Source: Platerodrilus igneus
Lineage: Eukaryota > Arthropoda > Insecta > Coleoptera > Lycidae
Length of the DNA: 64,000 nt
Direction of reading: 5' to 3'
NCBI GenBank assembly: GCA_036346225.1
Contig: JARFIW010000139.1
Location: 3,410,001-3,474,000, forward strand
Shown here: positions 20,421 through 31,977 of the stretch, piece after piece
Layout: every line of letters starts with the position of its first letter
Numbering within the stretch: position 1 is the stretch's first letter
The notes under the pieces: model-generated
Seen by the model: the letters and a program-made list of their open reading frames with translations, nothing else
What the model was told of the DNA's origin: nothing
The model's database searches: none
Made by a program: the position numbers and the translations under genes

Positions 20421-23084
20421 AAAAATTATGGTATGGAGGAATGTACAGCTTGTACATTATTTTGAAATGTTAACGTATAAACAGATTAATTAATTAATTA
20501 AATTTCATTAACTTGTATTACTTATAGGCAAAATTACATGATAAATTATCGTTATATTTTAGTAAACATCCCTTATAATTAAGACCTCAGGTTTAGAAAT
20601 AGCTTTACCCTTCAATATTATAAATTTCAGCAGTTGTCATCATAATTGAAAGGTCCAACTTTGCAAACACAATACAATACCCTTTTAAAACTTATATGGG
20701 TTATAGATTGATGAATCTAATAAATTTAAATAGAATATTACCTTTTAACGTAAACAAAGAAAAGCAATTTTCAGTTGTAAAATTTAATTTTCTTAATATT
20801 TTGGTGATCGACAAGGGTTATAGAAAACGAAACATTACAAATAGCCAAACTATTTTCCAATTTGATTTTTTCAAAATTGCAAGTAATTTTAAGTAGTCTG
20901 GAGACAACCATTGTATTAAAATCCATTTCGGCTATCCGGTCTTTTGTCAATGGCAGACAACTGTCGCCAAGAGACATGATCAACAATTTCAGTACTTCAA
21001 ATTCCAAGAATGTACAACATATTTATACCGTTAGAAAAATAATTGCTATCCGTGGCACTCATTTTGAACAGGGCTGGATTTGGTTTCTGAAATCTTGTTT
21101 TTGGGAGGTTCTGTTAATAGTCATCGGATAACAGAAATATGACGTAAATAATGGTGAAGGGTAGGATTAATATATAACTTAAGGCTTTAGTCAAAAACAG
21201 AGATTACAATGAGGTTTTCAGTTTTAGAAACGTAGAAGAAACGTAGCCAGAGAAATTCGCTGGTGGCGTTCTCCGGCGTAGCAAGTATGATATCGCACTT
21301 AGTATTACGTTAGTAAAAGTGGAAAGGATTCATTAACTCATCCAGTTCGCGAGGGTTTATGCCCGTATGTTCGCGGATTTTTAAGTGACATTAAAGTATA
21401 TAATAAAAAGCTTGTGTGCGGGTGGCGCACAAGTTAAGCTCAACAAGTTCCTGCCGGTACGTGTGCCATTGTATTATTTGAATAGTTGCGAAGAACCAGA
21501 GCAATAAACGAGATTCTCTCCCCCAATTTAAGAGCTGTTCTGCGTTGGAGGGCAAGCCATCAAACAATTGACGATTTTTAGTAAGTTTTTATAGTTAAGC
21601 TAGCATGACGAGTTTATAGTTAATTTATTTGTTAGGACGTTTTGGCCATGAGCCGTAGGATTAATTTAGTGTAAAATTTATAAAATAAGTTTTCTTCTAT
21701 ATAAAGTATTTGGGAATTACTTATGTACATAAAATTATCAGAATTCCATATCAACCATTTAATCAAATTTCTAAATTAAAATCTATGAATTTCCTAATGT
21801 AAGAGGTTCACGTTTATTGCTCTGTTGATTAAATAGTTTTTGTTTGCCGTTGATTAAGCAATAGTTTGTTTTATTTTTTTGATCATAAAAGTTTCATAAG
21901 TAGTCAAAAAGATAAGAATTGATTAAAAGAAACAATTGTCCTTCTTGGGATGACAAGTCTCTCAAGGTTTTGCATGAACATTTGGACATTCTCGACTTGT
22001 CTGGCGCCCTTGGTAATCGTTTTTAAGCCACAGTATTTATGAAAGGATAAGTGCCAAATTTTTTTGTTGTATATTATATATTAATTTAGCTCTTTCTCAA
22101 AATTTTAACCTTCTATATGGTCCACGACCTTCCGCTAGCTAGTGCCGGTGACCCCCTTTAATTTTTGTTTTACCGGCCGCCCCCATATTATAATTTTAGT
22201 GAAAATAATATACTTAGTAGCTTTTTTGCCTGTAACAAGCTTGGAGTAGTTCGTAAGTTTTCGGTGATCTTTGGAAGGCGTCGTGGTAGTGGTGCCTTAG
22301 GCCTCGCCGAGTGCATTTCCGTTGAATTCTAACGGTGGTGCCGTCCCAGAGGTAGAGTTGACGGACGCAATCGGTGTCACCACAGTAAACGAACTCTCGG
22401 GAGCAGTTTATATAAGTTTTGCCGCAGCCCTTGCGGAAGAGAAAAATTGTTTAACGATGGTGGCTGGGGCGAAAGGAGCTTCGGGTGTGGTAAGGCTGAT
22501 CGAAAGACACGTCAGAGGGCGTTCTGTGCCTGCTTCTTGCTGGCCTGGTAAACAGAACGGAGTTTACTGCCCATACGTAATTTATTAACTATAGACTGTG
22601 ACGAATTATAGTGGCGTGTCCCACGTACGGCGACGAACAGTGTCACTGTCGGAGAATAAGCAGGCTATGGAGCACTGCTCGCTGAAGTATTAGCAGGATT
22701 GATGAGCATTGCCAGTTGATTCTTTAGGCTATGAGGAGCACTAACGAATGTCTTTCGTGGAATTTGAAATTGTATTTATACACTCCCATTTCTTATGCTG
22801 GCTGTGTTGAAAAACGTTAATGATGTTTTTAACCAATGAAATTATGTAGTTCAGTTTTCGTATGTAAAGAATGTTCAAATACTCAATGAGCGTGCAGTGT
22901 TTTAGGTAGCACAAAAAATGAGTTGGAAATTCTCTCGTTCCTTACTTTATTCTGCCATTTTCTACAACACTGGCGGCGCTGCTCTATAGCATTTAAGCTT
23001 TTAATGAATAAAAAATTTAGCAAATAAATAAAGAAATCAAAATTCTATCGCCAATTCCTTAACTAATGCATATGAAAATATAAT
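20421..23084. other. No gene recognised; two GC-richer patches
   Basis: Mostly AT-rich. The patch 21240-21560 (with AATAAA and a CTCTCCCCC run) has an LTR-like flavour but no partner. The patch 22130-22720 is GC-richer, and its 88-codon frame at 22322 resembles nothing I know. Frames at 20771-21131 overlap on opposite strands and are probably chance. Confidence 0.4.
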
Positions 23085-23480
23085 AAAATTCAAAATTTCT
23101 GATTCAGATATAGGTATAAAAACTTTTTTTTCTAAACATAGGTACCCTTAAAGATCTTGGGTCATTTTGTTATGTACACGAAAACTTTAAAATGTTGGTC
23201 GCGTACTGATATACCACTAAACGGAAGTTAGTACAAAGCACAACTGATTGCTCTGAAGAACTTTTCCAATTAATCGCTTAAAACTTTGCAAAGCTTTAGT
23301 TGTTTCTCCTCCTTGCAGCTAACTATATTAAAGTAGAGGTGCTTCTGTGTTTTGGACTGATAATTAATAGTCGTTCCTTATAGAATTGGAGTGTTATGAA
23401 GGAGTTCTAAATTTTGTACGACGAGAAATAGCGTTGCTGCACATAGTAAAACAGGTTAGATTAACTATTTGATTATCCGA
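23085..23480 (+). repeat. Dispersed repeat family D, copy 3 (longest)
   Basis: Aligns with 8895-9300 and 19085-19290. Best-conserved blocks: ACTGATATACCACTAAACG, GTTAGTACAAAGCACAACTG, CTGAAGAACTTTTCCAATTA, ATCGCTTAAAACTTTGC. No terminal repeats or coding sequence are visible. Confidence 0.6.
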
Positions 23481-24117
23481 GTACTTGATTTTATTCAACA
23501 ATAGTAACAAATCTGATTGCATTTTTATGTTAATATTTTGGAGTAATATCTCACACAAACTTTAAATTCAGCAATTATCTGCTAAATGTTGTACTTGAAA
23601 TATAAATATTCAAGGTAACTAAATATTGAAACATTTATTTACCGTACTCCATGATTAAACTACATTTTTCTTTTGTTTGTATTTATATACGTGTACAATT
23701 CATTTATATTTAAAAAACTATTACATACGCTTGTGATATGAGGACATTCCACAATACATGCACCACTTGTTATGTGTGTTGCTCAGCTCTAGGCGAAAAG
23801 CGGGTGCTTACACGGAATTTTGTGTTACGCAGTCGCATATTTAGATGTCATTCTCTCTAATACAGAGTGGAAATTTTAATTGGAACAAATTATGTGACTT
23901 AATAGAACAGGTTTGTATTAAAATCCCTGAAACATGTCAATTTTCTTTTGAATGGGGCATATTAGAATGAGGTATGTTTTTTAAATGGAAGTGAGGTTGA
24001 TTAATTTTTTATCTATCTTTTTCTATTGCAAAAACAACTACGTATTTTTTGTTTCTTTTTATAAGCAATATGTAAGAAAAAATAAAATGAGGCAATGGGT
24101 TTCGCATATATCGTATA

Positions 24118-24386
24118 CATGGCATACATCGCATACATCGCATACATCGCATACATCGCATACATCGCATACATCGCATACATCGCATACATCGCATACA
24201 TCGCATACATCGCACACATCGCATACATCGCATGCATCGCGTACATCGCGTACAACGCATACAACGCATACATCGCATACCTCGCATACATTGCATACAT
24301 CGCATACATCGCATACATCGCATACATCGCATACATCGCATACATCGCATACATCGCATACATCGCATACATCGCATACATCGCAT
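24118..24386. repeat. 9-bp tandem repeat array 1 (ATACATCGC)
   Basis: About 30 nearly perfect copies of a 9-base unit. Since 9 is divisible by 3 and the unit has no stop in most frames, long frames of repeating tripeptides appear on both strands. None is a gene. Confidence 0.95.
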
Positions 24387-24557
24387 ATATCTTATATATC
24401 CTGTACTGTTCAATGAAAATGTAACCGAAAAAACATACCTAAGTATACTCTAAGACAGTGGCGTAGGCAGGAGGCCGAAAACATTAAAATAAATAATGAA
24501 TATTGGCTGCTGGCTCTGTCTTAAAGTTTTTTGTAACTGATGTTTTAAGATCGAAGC

Positions 24558-24989
24558 TATTGGTTCAAAGGATGTATCATGCATTACTAACATAAACACT
24601 TACTGAATTCCTAATTATGATATGGACTGTAATTAGGTTAACTATATAGCGAGCTTAATGGCACTGTTTTATTGTTAATGAGCTCTCACGATAGGAAAAC
24701 TAACTTGTCACTTCCGGTGGTTCAAACATAACAACCCAACACCCTCGTCGGTTGCCGGTTTTAAGTCCTTTCATGATTTTTAAAGGGAGAGGTTAACAAG
24801 GATCAAAATAAATACAATTTTATTTTTAAACAAAGCAAACAACTAATATGTATGGTACTAAATAAAACTTACACGGAACTACACTAAATAGCTATATAGT
24901 ATCTAACCCTATGAGCTTGTTGCAGAAATACACCAAAAAGAGCAAGCAAACAATTACTGTTCTAAGGGGAAAGGCAAAACTTTAGCACA
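24558..24989 (-). repeat. BEL/Pao-2 LTR, copy A
   Basis: Nearly identical to 26228-26661 and, for its first 250 bases, to 28644-28897. In element (minus) orientation it starts TGTGCTAAAG and ends near CCAATA, where the 28.6-kb copy has CCAACA. It has no adjacent internal sequence of its own, because it was copied with the segmental duplication. Confidence 0.75.
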
Positions 24990-25045
24990 GATGGAATATG
25001 TAAGAAAAAATAAAATGAGGCAATGGGTTTCGCATATATCGTATA

Positions 25046-26051
25046 CATGGCATACATCGCATACATCGCATACATCGCATACATCGCATACATCGCATAC
25101 ATCGCATACATCGCATACATCGCATACATCGCATACATCGCATACATCGCATACATCGCATACATCGCATACATCGCATACATCGCATACATCGCATACA
25201 TCGCATACATCGCATACATCGCATACATCGCATAAGCATACGCATACATCGCATACATCGCATACAGCACATCGCATAATCGCAGTACATGCATACTCGC
25301 ATACATCGCTACATCGCATACATCACAATACATCGCATATATTCGCATATATCGCATACTGCTATACAATCGCATACTACTCGCATACACTGCATCGCAT
25401 GCATCATAAATTCGCTACATCGCATACTATGCATACATCGCATACATCGCATCATGCATACTTAACGCATACAACGCTATACATCGCAACATTCCATCAA
25501 CATCGCACACATGTGCACGACATCGCTAATAGTCGCAACACATCGCAGCTACATCGCACATGTCATACTATCGCATACATCGCATACATCGCATACAATC
25601 GCATACATCGCATATATCGCATACATCGTATACATCGCATACACCGCATGCACCGCATGCATCGGATGCATCGCATACATTGCATACTTTTCATACATCG
25701 CATACTATGCATACATCGCATACATCGCATACATCGCATACAACGCATACAACGCAACATGCAACATCGCATAATCGACTAAAAAAATCGTACACAACGC
25801 ACACATCGCAAACATCGCACACATTGCACACATCGCATACATCGCATACATCGTATACATCGCATACATCGTATACATCGCATACGTCGCATACCTCGCG
25901 TACATCGCACACATCGCATACATCGCATACACGCATCATGCATCATCGCATACATCGCATACATCGCATACATCGCATACATCGCATACATCGCATACAT
26001 CGCATACATCGCATACATCGCATACACCGCATACATCGCATACATCGCATA
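25046..26051. repeat. 9-bp tandem repeat array 2 (ATACATCGC), degenerate centre
   Basis: Clean units at 25046-25230 and 25940-26051 flank a region in which unit length and sequence vary (extra A/T, ACACATCGC, ATGCATCGC, ATACAACGC variants). The 263- and 185-codon frames here are repeat artefacts. Confidence 0.95.
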
Positions 26052-26227
26052 TATCTTATATATCCTGTACTGTTCAATGAAAATGTAACCGAAAAAGCAT
26101 ACCTAAGTATACTCTAAGGCAGTGGCGTAGGCAGGGAGGGGGCCCGAAGACATTAAAAATAAATAATGAATATTGGCTGCTGGCTCTGGCTTAAAGTTTT
26201 TTGTAACTGATGTTTTAAGATCGAAGC

Positions 26228-26661
26228 TATTGGTTCAAAGGATGTATCATGCATTACTTAACATAAACACTTACTTTGAATTCCTCTAATTATGATGTGG
26301 ACTGTAATTAGGTTAACTATATAGCGAGCTTAACGGCACTGTTTTATTGTTAATGAGCTCTCACGATAGGAAAACTAACTTGTCACTTCCGGTGGTTCAA
26401 ACATAATCCAACACCCTCGTCGGCAGCCGTTTTTAAGTCCTTTCATGATTTTTAAAGGGAGGGGTTAACAAGGATCAAAATAAATACAATTTTATTTTTA
26501 AACAAAGCAAACAACTAATATGTATGGTACTAAATAAAACTTACACGGAACTACACTAAATAGCTATATAGTATCTAACCCTATGAGCTTGTTGCACAAA
26601 TACACCAACAAGAGCAAGCAAACAATTACTGTTCTAAGGGGAAAGGCAAAGCTTTAGCACA
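26228..26661 (-). repeat. BEL/Pao-2 3' LTR, copy B (434 bp)
   Basis: Lies immediately downstream of the integrase C-terminus in element orientation. The coding stop (TGC TAA) falls inside the first bases of the LTR start TGTGCTAAAG. The outer end is TATTGG on the plus strand where the 28.6-kb copy has TGTTGG, so the terminal CA is mutated. Confidence 0.8.
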
Positions 26662-27483
26662 GATCTTTTAAGAGTCCCATGTGCCGTTCTACAGTTGCAA
26701 CGCGAACAACGTTATCTTTGCCGGTATGCAATTGAATGATTTTGCCCAATCTCCAATGAAGAATCGGGGAATTGGGTTCTTGAATCAACACTATGATATT
26801 GAAATTCAACGATTCCCCTGAAGCAAACCATTTAGATTTTTGCTAAAGTGTATGAAGGTACCGGACTAATTGCCAACGATTTAAACGATTAATCGCTACC
26901 TCAGTAACGTCCGTATCTGGAATGACAAAAATATGTTCGATGGTTAAAAAATGACTTGGGGTCAAACAAGATAAATCGTTTGGATCCGAATTAACCGGAC
27001 CTAATCGACGGGAATTCAAAGGTGCTTCAATTTGCACTATAACAGTATTCAATTCTTCGTTAGTCCATTTTTGCTCACTAACTACCCGAGATAGGTCAGT
27101 TTTGACAGATTTAATTCCCGCTTCCTATAGTCCACCGAAGTGCGAGCAGAAGGGAGGTTGAACGACCACTCAATATTTTGTGCGTGTGCGGATTGTTTTA
27201 ACAGTTTGCGTATTTTGGCTTCAGCATCTACAAAGTTGGCACCACAGTCGCTATAGATGTGGATACATCTTCCGCGTCTAGAAATGAATCGACGAAAAGC
27301 GGCTAAAAGTGCTTCTGACGACAAATCTGAAACTAATTTTAAATGCAATGCCTTAGTGCTGAAATAAACAAAGAGACAAATATATGCATCTAACGTTTTG
27401 GCTCCTCGAACCCGACCCATTGTTCTGGAAAAAGGGCCCCCAAAATCTACGCCATTATGACAAAATGCTTTTCTAGGAGTCAC
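26662..27483 (-). pseudogene. BEL/Pao-2 integrase core and C-terminal domain
   Basis: The segment 27082-27483 reads HNGVDFGGPFSRTMGRVRG, YICLFVYFSTKALHLKLVSD, then RRGRCIHIYSDCGANFVDAE: the DDE core with the first D (GVDFGGP) and the second D (YSDCG, N usual after SD) visible. The C-terminal part at 26662-27052 continues through LTPSHFLT and ends LHWRLGKIIQLHTGKDNVVR, the BEL/Pao integrase tail, but frames change at about 27080 and 26840. Integrase would insert the cDNA. It follows the zinc-binding part at 27484-27723. Broken by at least two frameshifts. Confidence 0.75.
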
Positions 27484-27723
27484 TCACGGAGTAGGTAAAT
27501 CTCCCATAGAAGGCACAATAGAAGTTGGATTAATCTTAAAACAAGGAATACATGCACGTAGACACTGTCTTATGGCTCTCCTAGCAGACAAAATCCAAAA
27601 ATGTTGTTGCAATAATGACTTGGTTGTACGATTACCGCAATGTAAATTTTTAATGTGGCAATCCTGTATAATAATTGTCGGTAAGCGTATGTTGTTTGTG
27701 GTTGACTGTGAATTATCCACCAA
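27484..27723 (-). pseudogene. BEL/Pao-2 integrase zinc-binding domain
   Basis: Minus-strand frame contains CHIKNLHCGNRTTKSLLQQH, then FWILSARRAIRQCLRACIPC: the H-x-H...C-x2-C (H2C2) arrangement of BEL/Pao integrases, although the first histidine pair is incomplete. It ends TSIVPSMGDLPTP at a stop just before the core domain. Confidence 0.7.
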
Positions 27724-28080
27724 TGATGCTAGAGCACTTTAGTTTCAAACTGCCTTTGACATTGAGTGAACCGTGTACTAATCTGCAAGAAGTATTTATC
27801 TAAATTAATTTGAATACCCGAATTTTTTTCGATACAATCATCGTCTAATATGCATCCTATATACAATTTGTTAAAATGTGATGTAATCTGCGAAGTTAGT
27901 TGCATACTGGCCTCAATTTCAGCATAAGTATCACCGGTCTAAATTAGACAATGCATTTTGTAATGCTATCAATCTGCTTAACGCAGCTTTACCTTGAAAA
28001 ATCAACCTTTCTGTGGTAACTACCATGATGAAGGGATTCAATATCACCTAAAGCAACAAAGCGGCAACTACAGGTTTTAA
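27724..28080 (-). pseudogene. BEL/Pao-2 gag N-terminus joined to integrase by internal deletion
   Basis: Minus-strand reading gives a gag-like N-terminal helix segment (IFQGKAALSRLIALQNALSN, then YAEIEASMQLTSQITSHFNKL and a later QISTRFTQCQRQF). The sequence then runs straight into the integrase zinc domain at about 27723. Protease, RT and RNase H are missing, so this copy is an internal-deletion derivative. Confidence 0.55.
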
Positions 28081-28621
28081 ATTCTATAAGAAAAGGTCGT
28101 TATTCTGACCACGCAAAGAAGTGATGTCTGAGCAATCAATGACAAGTACCGTTTTTACAAACAATACAATGTCACTGTAAAATGCATGTGCACGAAATTG
28201 AAATTAAAAAATACCTAAATTTTCTAAAAGGAATAACAACAACAAAACCTGTGAAAACACCGCACAGGCAAAAATAACAATGAATAACGACGCCGCAGCC
28301 ATAAACCAGCTATCTTTAACCCGAAACGTTTAACAATTCGCTACCACGCCCGTATACCTGTTCCACAAGTTCACACAAAATGCTCTTCAGTACCGTTACT
28401 ACAATTAAATTCCCGAATAGAACTTCAACATATAATAAATAGTATTCAAAACAAAAATTTACTTAGATTGCAAAACAAATCAAACAAATTGTTCTAAGAA
28501 CTTCTAAGCAAGTGTTTTTACAGTTTAAAAACAATAATGAATTTATAACACTCTCCCAATAAAAAAAAAAAACAAGGAAATCAAGGAATTGGGGTGTGAA
28601 ATTCAATTTAACAAAAGGAAT
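28081..28621. other. BEL/Pao-2 5' leader, no gene
   Basis: AT-rich DNA between the gag start and the primer-binding site. Includes a run of A at 28561-28572. Confidence 0.5.
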
Positions 28622-28643
28622 TTAATCCGCTCGGAGACCAAAA
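28622..28643 (-). promoter_or_regulatory. Putative primer-binding site of BEL/Pao-2
   Basis: In element orientation the LTR end CCAACA is followed by TTTTGGTCTCCGAGCGG; TGG shortly after an LTR is the usual start of a tRNA primer site. The priming tRNA was not determined. Confidence 0.45.
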
Positions 28644-28897
28644 TGTTGGTTCAAAGGATGTATCATGCATTACTTAACATAAACACTTGTTTTGAATTCC
28701 TCTAATGATGATGTGGACTGTAATTAGGTTTGCTGTATAGCGAGCTTAACGGCACTATTTTATGGACAATGAGCTCTCACGATAGGAAAACTAACTTTTC
28801 ACTTCCGGTGGATCAAACATAACAACCCAACAACCTCGTCGGCTGCCGGTTTTAAGTCCTTTCAAGATTTTTAAAGGGAAGGGTTAACAAGGATCAA
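28644..28897 (-). repeat. BEL/Pao-2 5' LTR, truncated (copy C)
   Basis: Starts TGTTGGTTCAAAGG on the plus strand and matches copies A and B until GGATCAA at 28897, after which the sequence is unrelated. About 180 bases of the LTR are missing, so the element is truncated at its 5' end. Confidence 0.8.
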
Positions 28898-29259
28898 GAA
28901 AAGCTGGACAGGAACCCGAACAGATGGGGTCACAGTTTTGTGGCCAACAATTTATATTATGTAAGTTAAATTTAATTATAATTTATTGTAGTTTTAACAA
29001 TTTTACCAAAATAATCTTTACCTCGGTCAATATACAAATCTTGTTGGTTTTAATTGCATTCTTTGAATTTTTACAAAACATTTATATTAAATCTTTATTT
29101 TTCGATTACGCTACACTTTTGTTCTATATTTTCTGAATTTTTATTGTATATTTAAAGTGCGTTTTTAAATGTTTTAATAGTTACATAAACTGATAACATT
29201 AAAATTATCATTCGAACGCAACCGCTTTTATTTTATTCAAGGCCTCTTTATCAATGAGT
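28898..29259. other. No gene recognised
   Basis: AT-rich spacer. The 70-codon frame at 28924 is low-complexity and probably chance. Confidence 0.4.
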
Positions 29260-30660
29260 ACGAATCTATTTTATTTTCTCCTCCTACGTCCCTAATCATC
29301 TTTGCTGTCAATCTGTATACTACCCCCGTGACCACATTATTCCATTTCCCGCACCTTCATATAAACGGCGTTCAAGCAATCGTACGACGTATATGTCGGG
29401 TCCGACAAGTTGCTCCCCTCTCCCAAAGTTGACCGCTCTGTTACTGCTGTCCAGCAGCTTTTACAGTTTCTACTTTCACCTTATCTATACCCGGTGCCTT
29501 ATTATTTTTCAAACCATTTAATGCTAATTCGAATTCATCTCTAAGTATAGGATATCCCAAGTCGTCCTTTTCAGTGTCTGATTCCTGTTCTAATACTGTT
29601 AGTTCCTCGCCTGCATATAAATTCCCTATATATTCTTGGCATCTAACCACTTTCTCTGCATTTTCTATAATGACATTTTTTCCAGCGCACGTTATATTTC
29701 TGCTATACGTTTTATATCCCTAAAATTCATTCTAATTAGTTTGAATGGTTTGTCTGTTTTCCTATTTCCACCTTAGTTTGTACCTCTTTAGACTGTTCAT
29801 CAATCCATTGTTTTTTAACTTTAGCATTTGCGAATTATTTCTCATTTTATGGCTTTGTATTTATGTTTACTTGCTTCGAACTGGTTGGTTTTTGTATTTT
29901 TGCCTTTCTTCCATTAAATTTAAAATATCCTTTGTTGCTAATGGCTGTTTATTTTCTTTTTGTTTATACCCCAGAATATCTCTGACGGCCATATCTAACC
30001 TGGATTTAATGTTATTCCATACTGTTTCTACTTCCTTAGTATCAGAGATTTTCCCGATGTCTTTCAGTAATTCGTTTGACTTTTTCTCAAATCTTTTGCG
30101 GATATCTTTCTTTATCTTTCAGTTTCTCAGAGTGAAAGTGCCTTTTTCCGCTCCTTTTTTTTCAAATTTTTAAATTTCATCATGACTTTTATAATTACTG
30201 TGTTGTGGTCATTGTATATATCTACTACGGGGTAGCTTCTCCAGTCTTTTACTTTATTTCCAAAATTGGCGAACAAGAATGTAATCTATTTGATATCTTT
30301 CTATGTCTCCTGGCATCTTCCACGTGTATCGTTGAAGTAATGTGTTCGGATGGTTAAATTGTTTTTGTCGCAAAATTCTACCAGTCTATTTGCCATGTCT
30401 TTCTCTTACCTAAACCAAATAAACCTACTATCGCTCTTTCCCTAGCCTCGCCTACCATTGCATTAAAATCTCCCGTATTTATTAAATTTTCATGTCCTTT
30501 TATAAATCTTAGTATATATTTGATATCTTTGTAGATTGCTTCTACCTCCTCGTCACTGTAGCCAGAAGTGGGCATGTATACTTGTGTTATTACTGTATTT
30601 ACCGGTTTCGATTTTAATCTAACCATGAGCACTCTCGTTCTTTTGTAAGTAGTTTTCTAC
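29260..30660 (-). pseudogene. Non-LTR retrotransposon, endonuclease to RT N-terminus (copy 3)
   Basis: On the minus strand 30378-30632 gives an APE-type endonuclease part (NTVITQVYMPTSGYSDEEVE, then NTGDFNAMVGEARERAIVG; GDFNAxxG is a catalytic signature). Further along, 29441-29650 gives the linker before RT (WVRCQEYIGNLYAGEE-like, then LRDEFELALNGLKNNKAPGI DKV, split here). The latter matches copy 4 at 33011-33454 closely. The RT core and 3' end are absent, so both ends are missing. Plus-strand frames here (for example 29745-30173) are antisense shadows. Confidence 0.8.
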
Positions 30661-30679
30661 ACAGTGCCGTATGGATTAA

Positions 30680-31610
30680 TGTCTACGTCATGAACTTAAG
30701 AAAAGATTTTTTTACATTTGTTCTCGTTTATGACGTGACAGGTGTTAGCATAGCATTAACAGTCAAAACGCAGCTACAGAATATAGATCTTAAGTTACAA
30801 ATTTTACGAGGTGAAGCCTATCATGGTTCTTCAAAAGTTGGAGCAGAGTTCAATGGAGTTTAATCTATTATAAAGAGAGAATATCCTACAGCTGTTAATA
30901 CCCATTGCCCATTGAACTGCCTTAATTTATGTTTAACCGATGCTACTAAAACTCCGTGCATCCTTAACTGTCTACAAACAATATCGGAAGTGAGTAATTT
31001 TTTAGAGAATCAGCAAAACGTGCTACAACTTTAAAAGATATTTTGGCAGCAGCAGTAAAAGCAAATAGTGTCATACACAGCTACTGCAAAACCAGGTGAG
31101 CGGAAAAGCATGGTACAGAGGTTGTATTCTTTGAAAGTTTTGAATTTGTAATTTCTGCATTAGAGAAAATAACAGGTACAACAGACAATGATGCAAGTGC
31201 TAAAGCTGTCACTCTTTGCACATGTTTATGCCAGTTTGAATTTATAATCATATTAACTCTTATGTAAAAATGCTATCATTAATTTACATTATCTCTAAAT
31301 ATTTACAAAAGCAATCTATCGATATCAGTTCGGCAATAAGTAAAATTGAACTAGTAGAGAACACTTATGTCAACTTGAGGAGTAATGCAGAAGAAGAGTT
31401 CAAAAATAAAACAAAATGGCTGAAAACGTAGCTATTAAGCCAGGAATTGTCCCAAAAGCACCCACAACAGCCCAAAATTTTCGATCTAATATTCAATCAA
31501 AAGTTCCCGAAAAATACTATTGCCAAACAGTTTTCATACTTTTTCTTGATGAAATTGCAGCATCGTTAAACGAAAGATTTTCATGTCTCAAAGAAGATAT
31601 ATAGACACAC
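30680..31610 (+). pseudogene. hAT-family transposase fragment (ZMYM1-like), central to C-terminal part
   Basis: Plus-strand translation around 30810-31000 gives LRGEAYHGSSKVGAEFNGV and, after a stop, REYPTAVNTHCPLNCLNLCL: the RGQGYDGA-like and HCxxHxLNL-like signatures of the hAT transposase catalytic domain. The C-terminal part near 31416-31600 retains AENVAIKPGIVPKAPTTAQ. Many stops. The N-terminal zinc finger is not here, but a hAT N-terminus in the opposite orientation lies at 33740-34700. Transposase would excise and reinsert the element; this one is dead. Confidence 0.65.
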
Positions 31611-31636
31611 ACACACTCTATTTCCCCCATATTCAG

Positions 31637-31915
31637 CAGTGAAAGGGGTTAAGCAGCCTGCGGCTGCAAAAATCCCTCAGCACTTGAATATTAGCCGAAT
31701 TAATAGCTTTCCGATATATCCTTTCGCACAATCAACATTAGTTGAAAATATTTCAAAACCAACACGTGTAGTTGTTTATAATAATCATCAGATTCTAGTG
31801 CAATTATTTTTTTCATTAGGTTTCCAGTCGCGAAAATGGTTGGACGCGTACCTTTACTTATTTCTATTCTGAGCTAACCTACACCGTTCCCTGAAAGTCC
31901 CACAGCCTAGATACA
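31637..31915 (-). repeat. Duplicated unit 1: Penelope-like terminal piece, dispersed repeat and LINE 3' end
   Basis: Contains AAAGGGGTTAAGCAGCCTG (Penelope-like terminal block), then the dispersed repeat block TCGCACAATCAACATTAG, an ATAATCATCAG segment, and the LINE 3' end GGACGCGTACC plus about 70 bases of inverted LINE. The same order recurs from 31978, so a composite of at least three pieces was duplicated in tandem. Confidence 0.6.
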
Positions 31916-31977
31916 GCTCGGTTCCCCTTCTATTGTTTCCTAATTATATGCCCTATTTTACCGAGATTCAGTGGTAT

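Larger units (their letters stand above)
24067..24994. repeat. Tandem segmental duplication, unit 1 (928 bp)
   Basis: The unit runs from AATATGTAAGAAAAAATAAA at 24067 to the last base before the same sequence at 24995. It holds, in order, a short leader, a 9-bp satellite array, a unique spacer (TCCTGTACTGTTCAATGAAA ...) and a complete LTR copy. Unit 2 repeats the same order with a longer array and continues from the LTR into a BEL/Pao element. The junction falls five bases beyond the LTR end. Confidence 0.85.
24995..26661. repeat. Tandem segmental duplication, unit 2
   Basis: Same leader, array, spacer and LTR order as unit 1, but the array is about 1 kb and heavily degenerate in its middle. 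Spacer (26052-26227) and LTR remain very similar to unit 1. Confidence 0.85.

Noticed and set aside
22322..22588. 88-codon frame in a GC-richer patch as a gene
   Set aside because: No recognisable domain or supporting context; short and isolated.
24118..26051. CRISPR-like array
   Set aside because: The unit is 9 bases, directly tandem, with no unique spacers, and the context is a eukaryotic retroelement.
24009..26117. Many long open frames (73-263 codons) on both strands
   Set aside because: They are translations of a 9-bp tandem repeat with no stop codon; repeating tripeptides in several overlapping frames show no coding constraint.
29745..30173. 142-codon plus-strand frame resembling a membrane protein
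   Set aside because: It is the antisense of LINE copy 3 coding sequence; hydrophobic residues come from the complement of lysine-rich codons.
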